A DNA stretch of 64,000 bases, from assembly GCF_014224155.1 (NCBI RefSeq), contig NZ_JAASUI010000001.1, positions 124,001-188,000 on the forward strand. The letters are read 5' to 3'. Below, piece after piece: positions 1 to 8,973 of this stretch. Position 1 is the first letter of the stretch, and each line of letters opens with the position of its first letter. The DNA is from Listeria cossartiae subsp. cossartiae (GTDB taxonomy: Bacteria; Bacillota; Bacilli; Lactobacillales; Listeriaceae). Below the pieces are notes generated by a model, which was not told where the DNA came from, searched no databases, and was given only the letters and a program-made list of their open reading frames with translations. The position numbers were made by a program, and so were the translations under genes.

Positions 1-1
1 A

Positions 2-931
2 ATAAATTATACAATCACAGAAAATCAATTTGAGATCATTAGCCAACCATTAATTTTAAAATTACGCGAACCAATCATTCAATCTTTAAAAGATGCCGAT
101 TTAAAACCGGTTGATATTGAACAAGTAGTACTTATCGGCGGGGCTACAAAAATGCCGATTATTAAAAGTTTTACAAGTAAATTTTTAGGTAAAATTCCTT
201 TTATGCACATCAATCCTGATGAAACAGTGGGGCTTGGTGCTGCAGTTCAAGCGGCATTAAAAGAACGCCACGAGTCGCTGGAAGAGTTTGTGCTGACAGA
301 TGTATGTGCACATACGCTCGGCACGGAAATAGTAAAGGAGATTGGCCCTAACAGATATCAAGAAGGTATTTTTTCGCCAATTATTGAGCGGAATACAACG
401 ATACCAGTAAGCCGTGTGGAGAATTACTATACGATTTCGGATAATCAATCTCATATAGAATTTGGAGTGTATCAAGGAGAAAGTAGAAACGTTAAAGATA
501 ATCTTAAACTTGGAGAATTACTAGTGTCACTACCTCCAGAAACTAAAGCAGGATCTAAAATGGAAGTGCGCTTTACCTATGATAAAAATGGAATTCTTGA
601 AGTATTAGTAAAAACAGTAGCTACAGGAGAAGTAAAGCAGCTAATTATTCAAAATAATCCGGGGTCAATGTCAAAAAAAGAGTTGGAAGAACAATTAGAA
701 AAATTAAGTCATCTTAAAATACATCCGCGTGATCGCTCTGAAAACCGACTTTTACTTGCAAGAGCAGATAGAATATATCAAATGTCTTTAGGTGAAAGAC
801 GAAGATTTGTAGAATTCTTAATCGCTGAGTTTGAACAGGTAGTTGAAACACAAGATGAGAAGAAAATAGAGGTTCAATGTGAGAAGCTTAGACAACAACT
901 AGATAAATTTGAAGGAGTGAACTGGGATTGA
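2..931 (+). CDS. Hsp70-family chaperone, HscC-like (5'-truncated by window)
   Basis: The reading frame is open from base 2, so the window holds only the last 309 codons of an Hsp70 protein. Near bases 125-165 the frame reads LIGGATKMP, which matches the DnaK 'GGSTR.P' segment of the ATPase domain. The linker and beta-sandwich substrate-binding region follow (for example NTTIPVS, then a region with FGVYQGE). A shortened helical tail ends the protein, with no EEVD-like or Gly-rich end. The short tail and the adjoining J-protein gene favour the HscC-type specialised Hsp70 over DnaK. The downstream J-domain gene starts inside this stop codon (4-bp overlap), so the two are translationally coupled and probably work as a chaperone pair. 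Confidence 0.85.
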   Translation: MNYTITENQFEIISQPLILKLREPIIQSLKDADLKPVDIEQVVLIGGATKMPIIKSFTSKFLGKIPFMHINPDETVGLGAAVQAALKERHESLEEFVLTDVCAHTLGTEIVKEIGPNRYQEGIFSPIIERNTTIPVSRVENYYTISDNQSHIEFGVYQGESRNVKDNLKLGELLVSLPPETKAGSKMEVRFTYDKNGILEVLVKTVATGEVKQLIIQNNPGSMSKKELEEQLEKLSHLKIHPRDRSENRLLLARADRIYQMSLGERRRFVEFLIAEFEQVVETQDEKKIEVQCEKLRQQLDKFEGVNWD

Positions 932-2358
932 CGGTTTGGGAGATACTAAAAATAGAAAAGACAACAGACAAACGTGCAATCAAGCGTGCTTATGCCAAAG
1001 CACTCAAATATACACATCCTGATGACGACCCAGTGGCTTTTCAAAAATTAAAAGAGTCCTTTGATATAGCTTTAAAATATCAAGAATCTGATTGGGATAT
1101 AGACGATTTCGAACCGATAGTATTTGCGGAAAATGAGGATGGATATAATTCGCGTGAGGAAATTGTGGAAAAACTAGAGTGGCAACTTGAACCACTAGAG
1201 CTAGAAGAGAGAGAGCCTTCTTTTATGGAACAATTGAATGTTGTTTTTGCGAACTTTAGTGAGAGGATAAATATTGAAGTTTGGCGTGATTTACTCCAAA
1301 CAGATAGCTCGTTTAGTATGGATGGATATGATAGTAATAAGGCGTATTTAGCAAATTTTATAGCTGAAAATGCAATGTTTCTTCCAAAAGAGATAATTAA
1401 ATTAGCTTTTGAAATATATAATTTGGATGAAATAGTTTTAAATAGCTTTAATGAGAGGCTCGCCATAAAGTTACGTAATGCGAAGAACCTTCCGCCATTT
1501 TCTTTTGAGGCCTTGGAAAACTTGGATGAAGACGCGCGGAATACGTTTATTATGACGCGCTATGCTGCTTATACTTGTTTAGAGCGGCGTGGTATAGAAA
1601 GTCACATTAAACGAGCAAAAATCATTTTTGCTAGCGATCCAGATCTTGAACTGATAGATATTATTAGTAGTACAGGAAAACTTAATCAAGCAACAATTTT
1701 AAAGAGAATCAATCAATTTATTGAAAAAAATCCAGAAAACCCAACAGCTCGCATGTACCGATTGTTTCTTAATCAAAAAATGAAAAATCCAATTAATCTG
1801 GATGATTTAGAATATGCTCTGTTGGACACGTATTTCTCGGTTCCTAAAGAGAATGAGTTTTTTGATGACATCATTTACCATGTAGATAAAAATAAGTTGT
1901 TAGGTTTCATCTATTTTGATTTAAAAAAATATCCTATGGCTTATAGATACTTAATCAAAGCTGCTGATACGAGCGTGAAATCGGTTAGAGATAGAATTGC
2001 TTTTTGGTTAAAATTAGAATTAAAAAAAGAAAAAGAAACAACTAAAAATAAAGCACGAATTCAAGATATTTCGACTGAACTTACCTTTTACTCAATATTT
2101 GGATATGAACTTTGGTATTTGAAATTGCGGCCAAAAAATGTAATCAATGTATTGTTTAGTATAGCGAAAGTAGCTATATTGATTATCTTGTTAACTTCAA
2201 TCTTTGCAGAAGACCTTAATTTTTGGCGAGTATTTTGGATAGTTTTTTTAGGTAATACTATTGGCGTACATTTACTTTTCAGGAAAAATAGGTGGATAAA
2301 GTATAGAGATGAAAATAGAGAGGAATATTATCAAAATAAGTTTGGTAATATTAAATAA
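928..2358 (+). CDS. Membrane-anchored J-domain co-chaperone
   Basis: This 476-residue protein begins with a divergent J domain at about residues 1-60. The HPD tripeptide that stimulates Hsp70 ATPase is seen in KYTHPDDDP. A long, mostly helical middle follows, with TPR-like character around residues 260-350. Two hydrophobic segments lie near the C-terminus at about residues 410-455, so it is probably anchored in the membrane. The start is TTG, overlapping the Hsp70 stop as TTGA and preceded by GAAGGAG. The arrangement resembles E. coli HscC with DjlB/DjlC, which are also J proteins tied to a specialised Hsp70. The client is unknown. The coupled, low-GC pair lies beside core tat genes and may be an accessory insertion (inference). 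Confidence 0.8.
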   Translation: MTVWEILKIEKTTDKRAIKRAYAKALKYTHPDDDPVAFQKLKESFDIALKYQESDWDIDDFEPIVFAENEDGYNSREEIVEKLEWQLEPLELEEREPSFMEQLNVVFANFSERINIEVWRDLLQTDSSFSMDGYDSNKAYLANFIAENAMFLPKEIIKLAFEIYNLDEIVLNSFNERLAIKLRNAKNLPPFSFEALENLDEDARNTFIMTRYAAYTCLERRGIESHIKRAKIIFASDPDLELIDIISSTGKLNQATILKRINQFIEKNPENPTARMYRLFLNQKMKNPINLDDLEYALLDTYFSVPKENEFFDDIIYHVDKNKLLGFIYFDLKKYPMAYRYLIKAADTSVKSVRDRIAFWLKLELKKEKETTKNKARIQDISTELTFYSIFGYELWYLKLRPKNVINVLFSIAKVAILIILLTSIFAEDLNFWRVFWIVFLGNTIGVHLLFRKNRWIKYRDENREEYYQNKFGNIK

Positions 2359-2370
2359 TTATAATAAACA

Positions 2371-2403
2371 AAAGATGCCCTGAAATCTCAAGGCATCTTT
2401 TTC
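2371..2403. terminator. Bidirectional terminator between J-protein gene and tatC
   Basis: A 9-bp perfect stem has arms AAAGATGCC (2371-2379) and GGCATCTTT (2392-2400), with T-rich flanks on the right and A-rich on the left. It overlaps the last codons of tatC on the minus strand and serves both convergent genes. Confidence 0.8.
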
Positions 2404-3131
2404 GCGTTCATTTCCTTATTCATTCGCCGAACCGTAAGCCGGGACACGACAATACTAATCTCATACAGCCCAATCAGCGGTACGGTAATCATCAAATGCG
2501 ATAAAATTTCTGGTGGGGAGATGAATGCGGCGATAATCAATAAGCAAAAATAAGCATATTTTCGTGAGCGGCGCATGCCGTTTGGTGTTATTAGCGACAA
2601 TCTCGTCAGCAGCATAATCACCATCGGAAGCTCGAATAACACGCCGAAAGAAAGCACGATTTGGAGTAAAAATTGAAAATAAGTCGCGAGGCCAATCGTC
2701 GTTTCAACACCAAGTTCGGCCGCGAATTGGAACATGAATTTTAAAATAAATGGGAAAGTGATTAAATAAGAAAAAACGACACCGAACAAAAAAAGCAAAA
2801 AAGTAATCGGAATATAGCGCAAGGTAATTCGTTGTTCGGCTACATGTAGGCCCGGTTTCACGAAGGCCCATAATTGATATAAAATAACAGGAAATACTAA
2901 GACAAGTCCGATAACAAACGCCATTTCGATATAAATTTGAAAAGCATCCGTGACTTTGAAAACGTGCAAAATCACTTCTTTTGGCAGATCATCTTTTTGG
3001 AGAAATAAAATTAACGGCTTGGAAACGAAAAGCCCCACGAAGAAAGCCAGAAAAAAGGATAATAGGATGATTAATAATCTGGTTCGCAGTTCTTTCAGGT
3101 GTCCAGTGAGGCTCATGGAAACTTCAGTCAC
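2388..3131 (-). CDS. tatC: Twin-arginine translocase subunit TatC
   Basis: This 247-residue, six-helix membrane protein binds twin-arginine signal peptides in the Tat pathway. The N-terminal cytoplasmic motif [10 protein letters not shown] is the TatC signature (HL.ELR.R), and later parts such as FVKPGL and the F.SPPE region fit the family. The start is GTG, overlapping the tatA stop as GTGA, so tatA and tatC are translationally coupled. An internal ATG five codons later ([11 protein letters not shown]) is possible but has no better ribosome site. The pair forms a minimal TatAC system typical of Firmicutes. Its likely substrate is the Dyp peroxidase encoded in the divergent operon. Confidence 0.95.
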   Translation of the reverse strand: MTEVSMSLTGHLKELRTRLLIILLSFFLAFFVGLFVSKPLILFLQKDDLPKEVILHVFKVTDAFQIYIEMAFVIGLVLVFPVILYQLWAFVKPGLHVAEQRITLRYIPITFLLFLFGVVFSYLITFPFILKFMFQFAAELGVETTIGLATYFQFLLQIVLSFGVLFELPMVIMLLTRLSLITPNGMRRSRKYAYFCLLIIAAFISPPEILSHLMITVPLIGLYEISIVVSRLTVRRMNKEMNAKKMP

Positions 3132-3307
3132 GGGCGTGGATCTTCTTTTTTGGTTTCTTCTTTGGAGTCATCCATCATGCCTTTGGTTGCATTTTTGAAT
3201 TCGCGAAGGGTATCTCCGGCAGCTCTACCAAGTTCTGGCAGTTTTTTTGGTCCGAAAATCACAAGTGCAGCTCCGACAATTAAAGCGATACTTCCTGGTC
3301 CGATCAT
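3128..3307 (-). CDS. tatA: Twin-arginine translocase subunit TatA
   Basis: This 59-residue protein has one N-terminal membrane helix ([12 protein letters not shown]), the hinge motif [11 protein letters not shown] and an amphipathic helix, ending in a charged tail. This is the canonical TatA/E layout, forming the pore component with TatC. I chose the ATG at 3307 because GGAGGA lies at normal spacing before it. The frame extends further upstream but has no ribosome site there and lies close to the Fur-regulated promoter. A Fur box just upstream predicts induction under iron starvation together with the divergent efe operon. Confidence 0.95.
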   Translation of the reverse strand: MIGPGSIALIVGAALVIFGPKKLPELGRAAGDTLREFKNATKGMMDDSKEETKKEDPRP

Positions 3308-3336
3308 ATCGATTTCCTCCATTCTTTTATTGAAAA

Positions 3337-3351
3337 TGATAATCATTATCA
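3337..3351. promoter_or_regulatory. Fur box of the tatAC promoter
   Basis: TGATAATCATTATCA is a perfect 7-1-7 palindrome equal to the Gram-positive Fur core. It lies just downstream of the tatA -10 box on the minus strand, where bound Fur-Fe2+ would block RNA polymerase. Confidence 0.9.
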
Positions 3352-3355
3352 ATCA

Positions 3356-3384
3356 ATTCTAAATCGAAAGTTAGCGGATGTCAA
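3356..3384 (-). promoter_or_regulatory. SigA-type promoter of tatAC
   Basis: On the minus strand a TTGACA -35 (3379-3384) and a TAGAAT -10 (3356-3361) are separated by 17 bp. The Fur box begins immediately downstream. Confidence 0.8.
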
Positions 3385-3544
3385 TCTGTTTTTCCAGTCA
3401 CATTTTTAACAATCACTTCATCGAACAAAATGCTGTTAAATGAGCTTGATTCCATACAGAATCATTTCCTAAAATTATAGTTTTAAAAGGAACTTCGATG
3501 TGATTATCGGCGTTTTTGTTTACTTTCAACTGTAAAAAAATTTA

Positions 3545-3573
3545 TTGACTTTTTCGAACACAAAGAATATGAT
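3545..3573 (+). promoter_or_regulatory. SigA-type promoter of the efeUOB operon
   Basis: TTGACT (3545-3550) and TATGAT (3568-3573) are spaced by 17 bp. The -10 box is overlapped by the Fur box. The 160 bp between this promoter and the tatA promoter shows nothing else I can name. Confidence 0.8.
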
Positions 3574-3590
3574 AATGATAATCATTATCA
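3571..3590. promoter_or_regulatory. Fur box of the efeUOB promoter
   Basis: The sequence from 3571 contains the classic 19-bp Fur consensus GATAATGATAATCATTATC. It includes the same 15-bp palindrome as the tatA box. It lies across the -10 box and probable start site, as expected for an iron-dependent repressor. Confidence 0.92.
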
Positions 3591-3615
3591 ATTAGAAAAG
3601 GAGGACGATTGGCAT

Positions 3616-5100
3616 ATGGCTCCAAAGCTTTTAGGGCGAGTTGCATTACTATTAGGCGTTTTTGCGGTAGTTTTGACTATTGGTTTTAGTAATGTGATTG
3701 CTGCTGAAAAGCCAACTATCGATAAACCTGTAAAAGCGCTGCAGCAAACGGAAGCGGCGGTGGAAGCTGCTGATTATGATAAAGCAAAGGACTTGTTTCA
3801 AGAAGATAAATTATGGTGGTCGCAAAATAAGCAGGCTGTCAAAGAAAAATCGTATGACCTAGCTGGACAGATTGACCGGCAAGTTGCGGAAGTATCACTT
3901 GGAATTTTAAATAATGATAAACAGCAAACGATGGATGGGATTACTACGCTGAACAATTTGCTCAAAACCTATCAAGACGGTACATATACGGATAATGATG
4001 GGAAAACTAATATTACTTTATCAAGCTACATTGCTAAACTGACCGCTACGAAAAAGCTGATAGATGAGAAAGAATGGGCAAAAGCGGCGACAGAAATTCA
4101 AGATTTAAAAACAGAGTGGCTCGCGGTGGAAGGTGATGTGGTCAGTCAATCGCAAGCGGCTTACGACAATACCGAGCGCGATTTAATGCTACTCGACGCT
4201 TATATTAATGATCCTGCGAAACAAGCTAAAACAGCGGATGTTCTGGACGGGATGACGGATGAGTTGAAACCTTTTGCAGATGTAACTTACACGTGGTTCG
4301 ATGCTGCGTTAATCCCGTTTCGCGAAGGACTGGAGGCACTTTTAATTATTGCAACGCTCCTCACGTATACAAAAAGAACGAAGACGCGCGCGGCGAAAAG
4401 ATGGATTATTGGCGGAACGGCAGCTGGTTTGGTGGTTAGTTTGGCGCTTGGCATGGTCGTGGCGTTTTGGCTATCGGCGCTTGCTTTTGGAGATAATAAC
4501 AATTTGATAAACGGTTGGGCGGGGCTGATTGCGAGTATTATGATGCTTTATGTTAGTTACTGGCTGCATCGAAATTCGGATATTACTCGTTGGAATAATT
4601 ACATGGAAGGAAAGAGCAATCAAGCACTTTCGAATGGGAAAATGATTTCTTTTGCATTTTTAGCGTTTTTAGCGATTTTGAGGGAAGGTTTAGAAACGGT
4701 TATTTTCTTAATCGGTATGGTTGGACGGATGTCGAATTTTGAATTGTTGATGGGGATTTTGGCTGGGCTTGGCGTATTGCTAATTATCGCCTTTGTGATG
4801 TTACGATATAGCGTGCACATTCCTGTAAAGCCATTCTTTATGATTTCGAGCGCGATTGTGTTTTATCTTTGCTTTAAATTTATGGGATCAGGAATTCATA
4901 GTTTGCAACTGGCGGGAGTCATTCCGACATCGGTAGAAGATTACTTGCCATCCATTCCGGCGCTAAGCATTTACCCATCATGGTATAGCTTTTTACCACA
5001 ACTATTACTTGTTATTTTTGGAGTAGCGATCTTAATGAAACAACAAATTAAAAAAAGAGCTGATTCTAAAAAGGAATTGGCACAAGGGGGCAAATCATGA
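3616..5100 (+). CDS. efeU: Ferric iron permease, FTR1/EfeU family
   Basis: This 494-residue protein has a signal-like N-terminus, an extracellular helical domain of about 200 residues, then seven hydrophobic segments. Two REGLE motifs, FREGLEALL at about residue 235 and LREGLETVI at about residue 355, are the FTR1 iron-ligand signatures. The N-terminal extracellular domain is usual for Firmicute EfeU and absent from E. coli EfeU. The start is ATG after AGGAGG. It is the first gene of a Fur-regulated operon with the lipoprotein and Dyp peroxidase genes; in L. monocytogenes this operon has been called fepCAB. Confidence 0.93.
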   Translation: MAPKLLGRVALLLGVFAVVLTIGFSNVIAAEKPTIDKPVKALQQTEAAVEAADYDKAKDLFQEDKLWWSQNKQAVKEKSYDLAGQIDRQVAEVSLGILNNDKQQTMDGITTLNNLLKTYQDGTYTDNDGKTNITLSSYIAKLTATKKLIDEKEWAKAATEIQDLKTEWLAVEGDVVSQSQAAYDNTERDLMLLDAYINDPAKQAKTADVLDGMTDELKPFADVTYTWFDAALIPFREGLEALLIIATLLTYTKRTKTRAAKRWIIGGTAAGLVVSLALGMVVAFWLSALAFGDNNNLINGWAGLIASIMMLYVSYWLHRNSDITRWNNYMEGKSNQALSNGKMISFAFLAFLAILREGLETVIFLIGMVGRMSNFELLMGILAGLGVLLIIAFVMLRYSVHIPVKPFFMISSAIVFYLCFKFMGSGIHSLQLAGVIPTSVEDYLPSIPALSIYPSWYSFLPQLLLVIFGVAILMKQQIKKRADSKKELAQGGKS

Positions 5101-6257
5101 AAAAATTTATTATTGTTATGTTGACCATTTTTACAGCGGTATTGATTGTTGGGTGTAGCGGGACGGGGACGGCGGATAAGGCGGACACGAAAAAGGAAAC
5201 AACGAAAGAAAGTAAGCAAGCAAACGCGGTCAAAAAAGAAGTAAAAGAAATGAAAACCAATTTGGAAAATGTGAAAAAAGCCATTGCGGACAAAGACAAG
5301 AGCGCACTTCAATCGAGTGCGGCAGATTTACATAAACATTGGTTAGAATTTGAAAACAACGTCCGCGACTTGTATCCATTACAGTACACGGATGTCGAAA
5401 AATATGAAACGCCGATTTTCTATGAATCAAAAAATGACAATCCCAATTTTGGCACATTAAATGACAACGCGACTGGACTTGACGGGGCGTTAGATACACT
5501 TGAGAAAGCCAAAGAAACCAAAGCGAAAACTTCTGAAGTGCTGGATAAAGCGGTAGATAACTATTCTAAATACGTAACGGATCAAGTCGATGAATTCGTT
5601 GCTCAAACTGAAATTTTCACAAATGCTGTCAAATCGGGTGATATCGAAAAAGCAAAAGCTACTTATGTTTCACCACGCTTGAATTACGAACGCATTGAGC
5701 CGATTGCCGAAAGTTTTGGCGACTTAGATCCAAAAATCGATGCTCGGATTAACGATGTGGAAAACGAAGCGGACTGGACTGGTTTCCACGTCATTGAACG
5801 CGCACTTTGGGAAAAGAAATCGCTTGAAGGCATGGATGTTTACGCGGATAAACTTTTAACAGATGCGAAGGCACTTCAAGCAGAAGTGAAAAACTTGAAA
5901 CTAGAGCCAAAACCAATGGTCGCAGGTGCGATGGAATTACTAAATGAAGCCGCAACGACTAAAATTACTGGGGAAGAAGAAGCATACTCGCACACTGATT
6001 TAGATGATTTAAATGCGAATGTCGAAGGTTCGAAAGTAGTTTACCAAGCAATCATCCCAGCTTTAAATGCACAAGACAAAAAATTAGCTGACCAAATTGA
6101 TGCAGCTTTCAACAAAATGGAAGACACATTAGCGAATTACAAAAACGGCGACTCATTCGTACTTTACACAACATTAACGAAAGACCAAATTCGCGAAATC
6201 AGTGACCAATTGAGCCATCTTTCCGAATTAATGGCGCAAACAGGGAAAATTTTCTAA
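5097..6257 (+). CDS. efeO: EfeO-type iron-binding lipoprotein (M75/imelysin domain)
   Basis: This 386-residue extracytoplasmic lipoprotein has a signal peptide ending in LIVGC, so Cys20 would be lipidated. A helical N-terminal part is followed by an imelysin/M75 domain. The HxxE metal motif is seen in FHVIERAL at about residue 228. EfeO proteins bind iron outside the cell and pass it to EfeU. I do not see a cupredoxin domain, unlike E. coli EfeO. The start ATG overlaps the efeU stop (ATGA). The gene lies between permease and peroxidase, as in other EfeUOB operons. Confidence 0.92.
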   Translation: MKKFIIVMLTIFTAVLIVGCSGTGTADKADTKKETTKESKQANAVKKEVKEMKTNLENVKKAIADKDKSALQSSAADLHKHWLEFENNVRDLYPLQYTDVEKYETPIFYESKNDNPNFGTLNDNATGLDGALDTLEKAKETKAKTSEVLDKAVDNYSKYVTDQVDEFVAQTEIFTNAVKSGDIEKAKATYVSPRLNYERIEPIAESFGDLDPKIDARINDVENEADWTGFHVIERALWEKKSLEGMDVYADKLLTDAKALQAEVKNLKLEPKPMVAGAMELLNEAATTKITGEEEAYSHTDLDDLNANVEGSKVVYQAIIPALNAQDKKLADQIDAAFNKMEDTLANYKNGDSFVLYTTLTKDQIREISDQLSHLSELMAQTGKIF

Positions 6258-6274
6258 GCATAGGAAGGAAAACG

Positions 6275-7540
6275 ATGACAGATAAGAAGAGCGAAAATCA
6301 GACGGAAAAGACAGAAGCCAAGGAAAATAAAGGAATGACTCGGCGCGAAATGCTGAAACTTTCTGCTGTAGCTGGGACCGGGATTGCTGTTGGGGCAACC
6401 GGTCTTGGCACGATTTTAAATGTGGTGGACCATGTGGATAAGGCGCTCACTCCGAAAGAAAAAGCGGAGACGGGCGTGCCATTTTATGCGACGAATCAAG
6501 CGGGAATTATTACTGCGCAGCAAACTTATTGTTACATCGCCAGCTTTGATATTCAAACCGAATCGCGGCAAATTTTGCAAGACTTGTTTGTAAAATGGAC
6601 GAAATTTGCTGATTTGACGGCGAGTGGCGGGATTTTGCGAGATGTGGATAATGATATGTTACCGCCGAACGACACTGGAGAAGCGGATGGACTAGGCATT
6701 TCTAACTTCACTGTAACGCTTGGTTATGGCCCGACTTTTTTTGAAAAAGATGGTAAAGATCGGTTCGGAGTCAAGGCGAAAAAGCCGAAGTATCTGGAAA
6801 AAATTCCCCATATGGCGCATGATAGCTTGGATGAAGCCTATTCTGACGGCGATTTATGCATCCAAGTGTGCGCCGATGACCAACAAGTCGCTTTCCACGG
6901 GATTCGTAATTTCATTCGGTTAGCGAGCGGCGTCGCTGTAGTTCGCTGGATTGAAGAAGGTTTCCTCAGTGCGCCAAAAAACGAGACGCCACGCAATCTA
7001 TTTGGCTTTAAAGATGGAACGGCAAACGTTGACCATGACTCAAACAAAGGCTACAAAGAGGTCGTTTGGGCGGAAAATAACGAACCGGAATGGATGCGAA
7101 ACGGCAGCTACCTCGGCTATCGCAAAATCCAAATGCTCATCGAAATCTGGGACCGCTCCTCTTTGCTTGACCAGGAAGACACTTTTGGTCGAAAAAAAGC
7201 ATCCGGCGCCCCGTATCACAAAAAACATGAACACGATAAAGTTGATCCAAGCAAATTACCAGCTGATTCTCACGTACGCCTAGCCAAAGACACGAAGCAA
7301 CAAATGCACCGCCGCGCTTATTCATATACAAACGGCATGGATAAAAGCACGGGAACGATTGATGCGGGATTACTATTCATCTGCTTCACCCAAAACCCGG
7401 CCAAACAATTTCTACCAATGTTAAGTATCATGGGGAAAATGGATAAATTAAACGAATATACCGTCCCAATTGGCAGCGCGATGTTTGCTTGCCAAGGCGG
7501 ACTTGCTCCCGGAGAAATTTTTGGAGAAAAACTACTTTAG
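6275..7540 (+). CDS. efeB: Tat-exported Dyp-type heme peroxidase EfeB
   Basis: This 421-residue protein has a twin-arginine signal at residues 22-50 (TRREMLKLSAVAGTG), which marks it as a Tat substrate. The body is a dye-decolorising peroxidase with the family motif GFKDGTAN, and His-rich segments near residues 320-350 are candidates for the proximal heme ligand. EfeB/FepB proteins act at the cell surface in ferric iron acquisition. It closes the Fur-regulated operon, 17 bp after efeO with GGAAGGAAAA before the ATG. Having tatAC next door under a matching Fur box strongly suggests co-evolved export. Confidence 0.93.
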   Translation: MTDKKSENQTEKTEAKENKGMTRREMLKLSAVAGTGIAVGATGLGTILNVVDHVDKALTPKEKAETGVPFYATNQAGIITAQQTYCYIASFDIQTESRQILQDLFVKWTKFADLTASGGILRDVDNDMLPPNDTGEADGLGISNFTVTLGYGPTFFEKDGKDRFGVKAKKPKYLEKIPHMAHDSLDEAYSDGDLCIQVCADDQQVAFHGIRNFIRLASGVAVVRWIEEGFLSAPKNETPRNLFGFKDGTANVDHDSNKGYKEVVWAENNEPEWMRNGSYLGYRKIQMLIEIWDRSSLLDQEDTFGRKKASGAPYHKKHEHDKVDPSKLPADSHVRLAKDTKQQMHRRAYSYTNGMDKSTGTIDAGLLFICFTQNPAKQFLPMLSIMGKMDKLNEYTVPIGSAMFACQGGLAPGEIFGEKLL

Positions 7541-7571
7541 TCTAAGGTTCGCGAGCCTTAGACTTTTTTTG
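7539..7571 (+). terminator. Terminator of the efeUOB operon
   Basis: Arms AGTCTAAGG (7539-7547) and CCTTAGACT (7556-7564) are followed by seven T residues. The hairpin begins at the efeB stop codon. Confidence 0.9.
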
Positions 7572-7612
7572 TATAATGAAAGCAAGTCAATGATTAGAGG
7601 GAGCCGATTTTA

Positions 7613-8122
7613 GTGGAAGAATGGGATTTGCTAAATGAAAATCGTGAATTAACCGGGAAAACGCATATACGCGGTGAAAAACTAGCGCCCGGAGAGCTTC
7701 ATTTAGTCATTCACGTATGTATTTTTAACGAAAAAGGGCAACTTTTAATCCAAAAACGCCAAAAAGATAAAGAAGGTTGGCCGAATTATTGGGATCTTTC
7801 TGCGGCCGGATCTGCGATAAAAGGCGAAACTAGCCGGCAAGCTGCTGAAAGAGAAGTGCAAGAAGAACTAGGTATTTCAATTGATTTAAGTAACACTCGC
7901 GCCAAATTCAGTTACCATTTTGAAGCAGGATTTGACGATTATTGGTTTATTACGAAAGACGTGGAACTTAGTGACTTAACTTTACAAAAAGAAGAAGTTG
8001 CCGACGCCCGTTTTGTGAGCGAGGAAGAACTAAACGAATTAAGAAAATCAGGCGAATTCATTCCATACTTCTTTTTAAATCAACTTTTCAGCCTAAAAAA
8101 TGCCACAACTATCCACTTTTAA
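7613..8122 (+). CDS. Nudix hydrolase, IPP-isomerase-like (YfcD type)
   Basis: This 169-residue protein contains a full Nudix box: GSAIKGETSRQAAEREVQEE and the following LGI fit Gx5Ex7REUxEExGU. The N-terminal layout (EEWDLLNENRE...HLVIHVCIFNEKGQLLIQKR) matches the YfcD/IDI-like subgroup, which hydrolyses nucleoside-diphosphate-linked compounds of mostly unknown identity. The start is GTG, preceded by AGAGGGAG at good spacing. A TATAAT lies at 7572-7577, directly after the efeB terminator, so it is probably a separate transcription unit. Confidence 0.85.
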   Translation: MEEWDLLNENRELTGKTHIRGEKLAPGELHLVIHVCIFNEKGQLLIQKRQKDKEGWPNYWDLSAAGSAIKGETSRQAAEREVQEELGISIDLSNTRAKFSYHFEAGFDDYWFITKDVELSDLTLQKEEVADARFVSEEELNELRKSGEFIPYFFLNQLFSLKNATTIHF

Positions 8123-8143
8123 CGAATATAACTAAATTTCCAC

Positions 8144-8172
8144 TTAACAAATTCGTTTCCTACACTTATAAT
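8144..8172 (+). promoter_or_regulatory. SigA-type promoter of yebC
   Basis: TTAACA (8144-8149) and TATAAT (8167-8172) have a 17-bp spacer, 45 bp before the start codon. Confidence 0.7.
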
Positions 8173-8217
8173 AGTACAGAGACACGAGAAAACTCCAATT
8201 AGAAAGCGAGTGGTAAT

Positions 8218-8937
8218 ATGGGCCGTAAATGGGCAAATATTAAAGAGAAAAAAGCGTCAAAAGATAAAACAAATAGTCGTATCTATGCGAAATTTGGAAT
8301 TGAAATATATGTAGCGGCTAAATCAGGCGACCCAGATCCACATTCCAACCAAAAATTACGTTTTGTTATTGAACGTGCAAAAACATACAATGTGCCAAAA
8401 CATATTATTGATCGCGCAATCGAAAAAGCGAAAGGCACTGGCGATGAAACGTATTCAGAACTGCGCTATGAAGGCTTTGGTCCAAATGGTTCAATGATTA
8501 TCGTAGACGCACTGACAAATAATGTGAATCGTACGGCATCTGATGTTCGCGCAGCTTATAGCAAAAATGGTGGTAACATGGGCGTAAGTGGTTCAGTTGC
8601 TTATATGTTTGATAATACAGCCATTTTTGGTGTTGAAGGAAAAGACGCGGACGAGCTATTAGAACTTTTAATGGAAGCGGATATTGATGTTCGTGACATT
8701 TTAGACGAAGATGGCCAAGCGATTATTTATGCAGAACCAGAAGATTTCCACAAAGTACAAGAAGGCTTGAAAGCGGCTGGAATTGAAGAGTTCACAGTAG
8801 CTGAAATCGAAATGATCCCTCAAAATGATATTCAATTATCTGGTGAGGATTTAGAAAAATTCGAGAAACTAATTGATGCTTTAGAAGATCTAGAAGACGT
8901 GCAAAAAGTATATCATAACGTCGAATTAGAAGATTAA
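8218..8937 (+). CDS. YebC/PmpR (TACO1) family protein
   Basis: This 239-residue protein is full length for the family. It has the conserved N-terminus [12 protein letters not shown], the block YEGFGPNG and the block [16 protein letters not shown]. Family members have been reported as DNA-binding regulators and, more recently, as ribosome-associated factors easing translation of difficult motifs. In this subgroup (B. subtilis YeeN-like) the exact role is not settled. The start is ATG with GAAAGCGAG upstream. The gene has its own promoter and is followed after 36 bp by a PhnA-family gene, perhaps co-transcribed. Confidence 0.9.
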   Translation: MGRKWANIKEKKASKDKTNSRIYAKFGIEIYVAAKSGDPDPHSNQKLRFVIERAKTYNVPKHIIDRAIEKAKGTGDETYSELRYEGFGPNGSMIIVDALTNNVNRTASDVRAAYSKNGGNMGVSGSVAYMFDNTAIFGVEGKDADELLELLMEADIDVRDILDEDGQAIIYAEPEDFHKVQEGLKAAGIEEFTVAEIEMIPQNDIQLSGEDLEKFEKLIDALEDLEDVQKVYHNVELED

Positions 8938-8973
8938 CATCCAACTATTACAACAATCGGAGGAATTGATAAA

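Noticed and set aside
1080..1466. A 128-codon minus-strand frame inside the J-protein gene
   Set aside because: It lies entirely within a well-supported gene, has no ribosome site and gives a Ser-rich protein typical of an antisense shadow.
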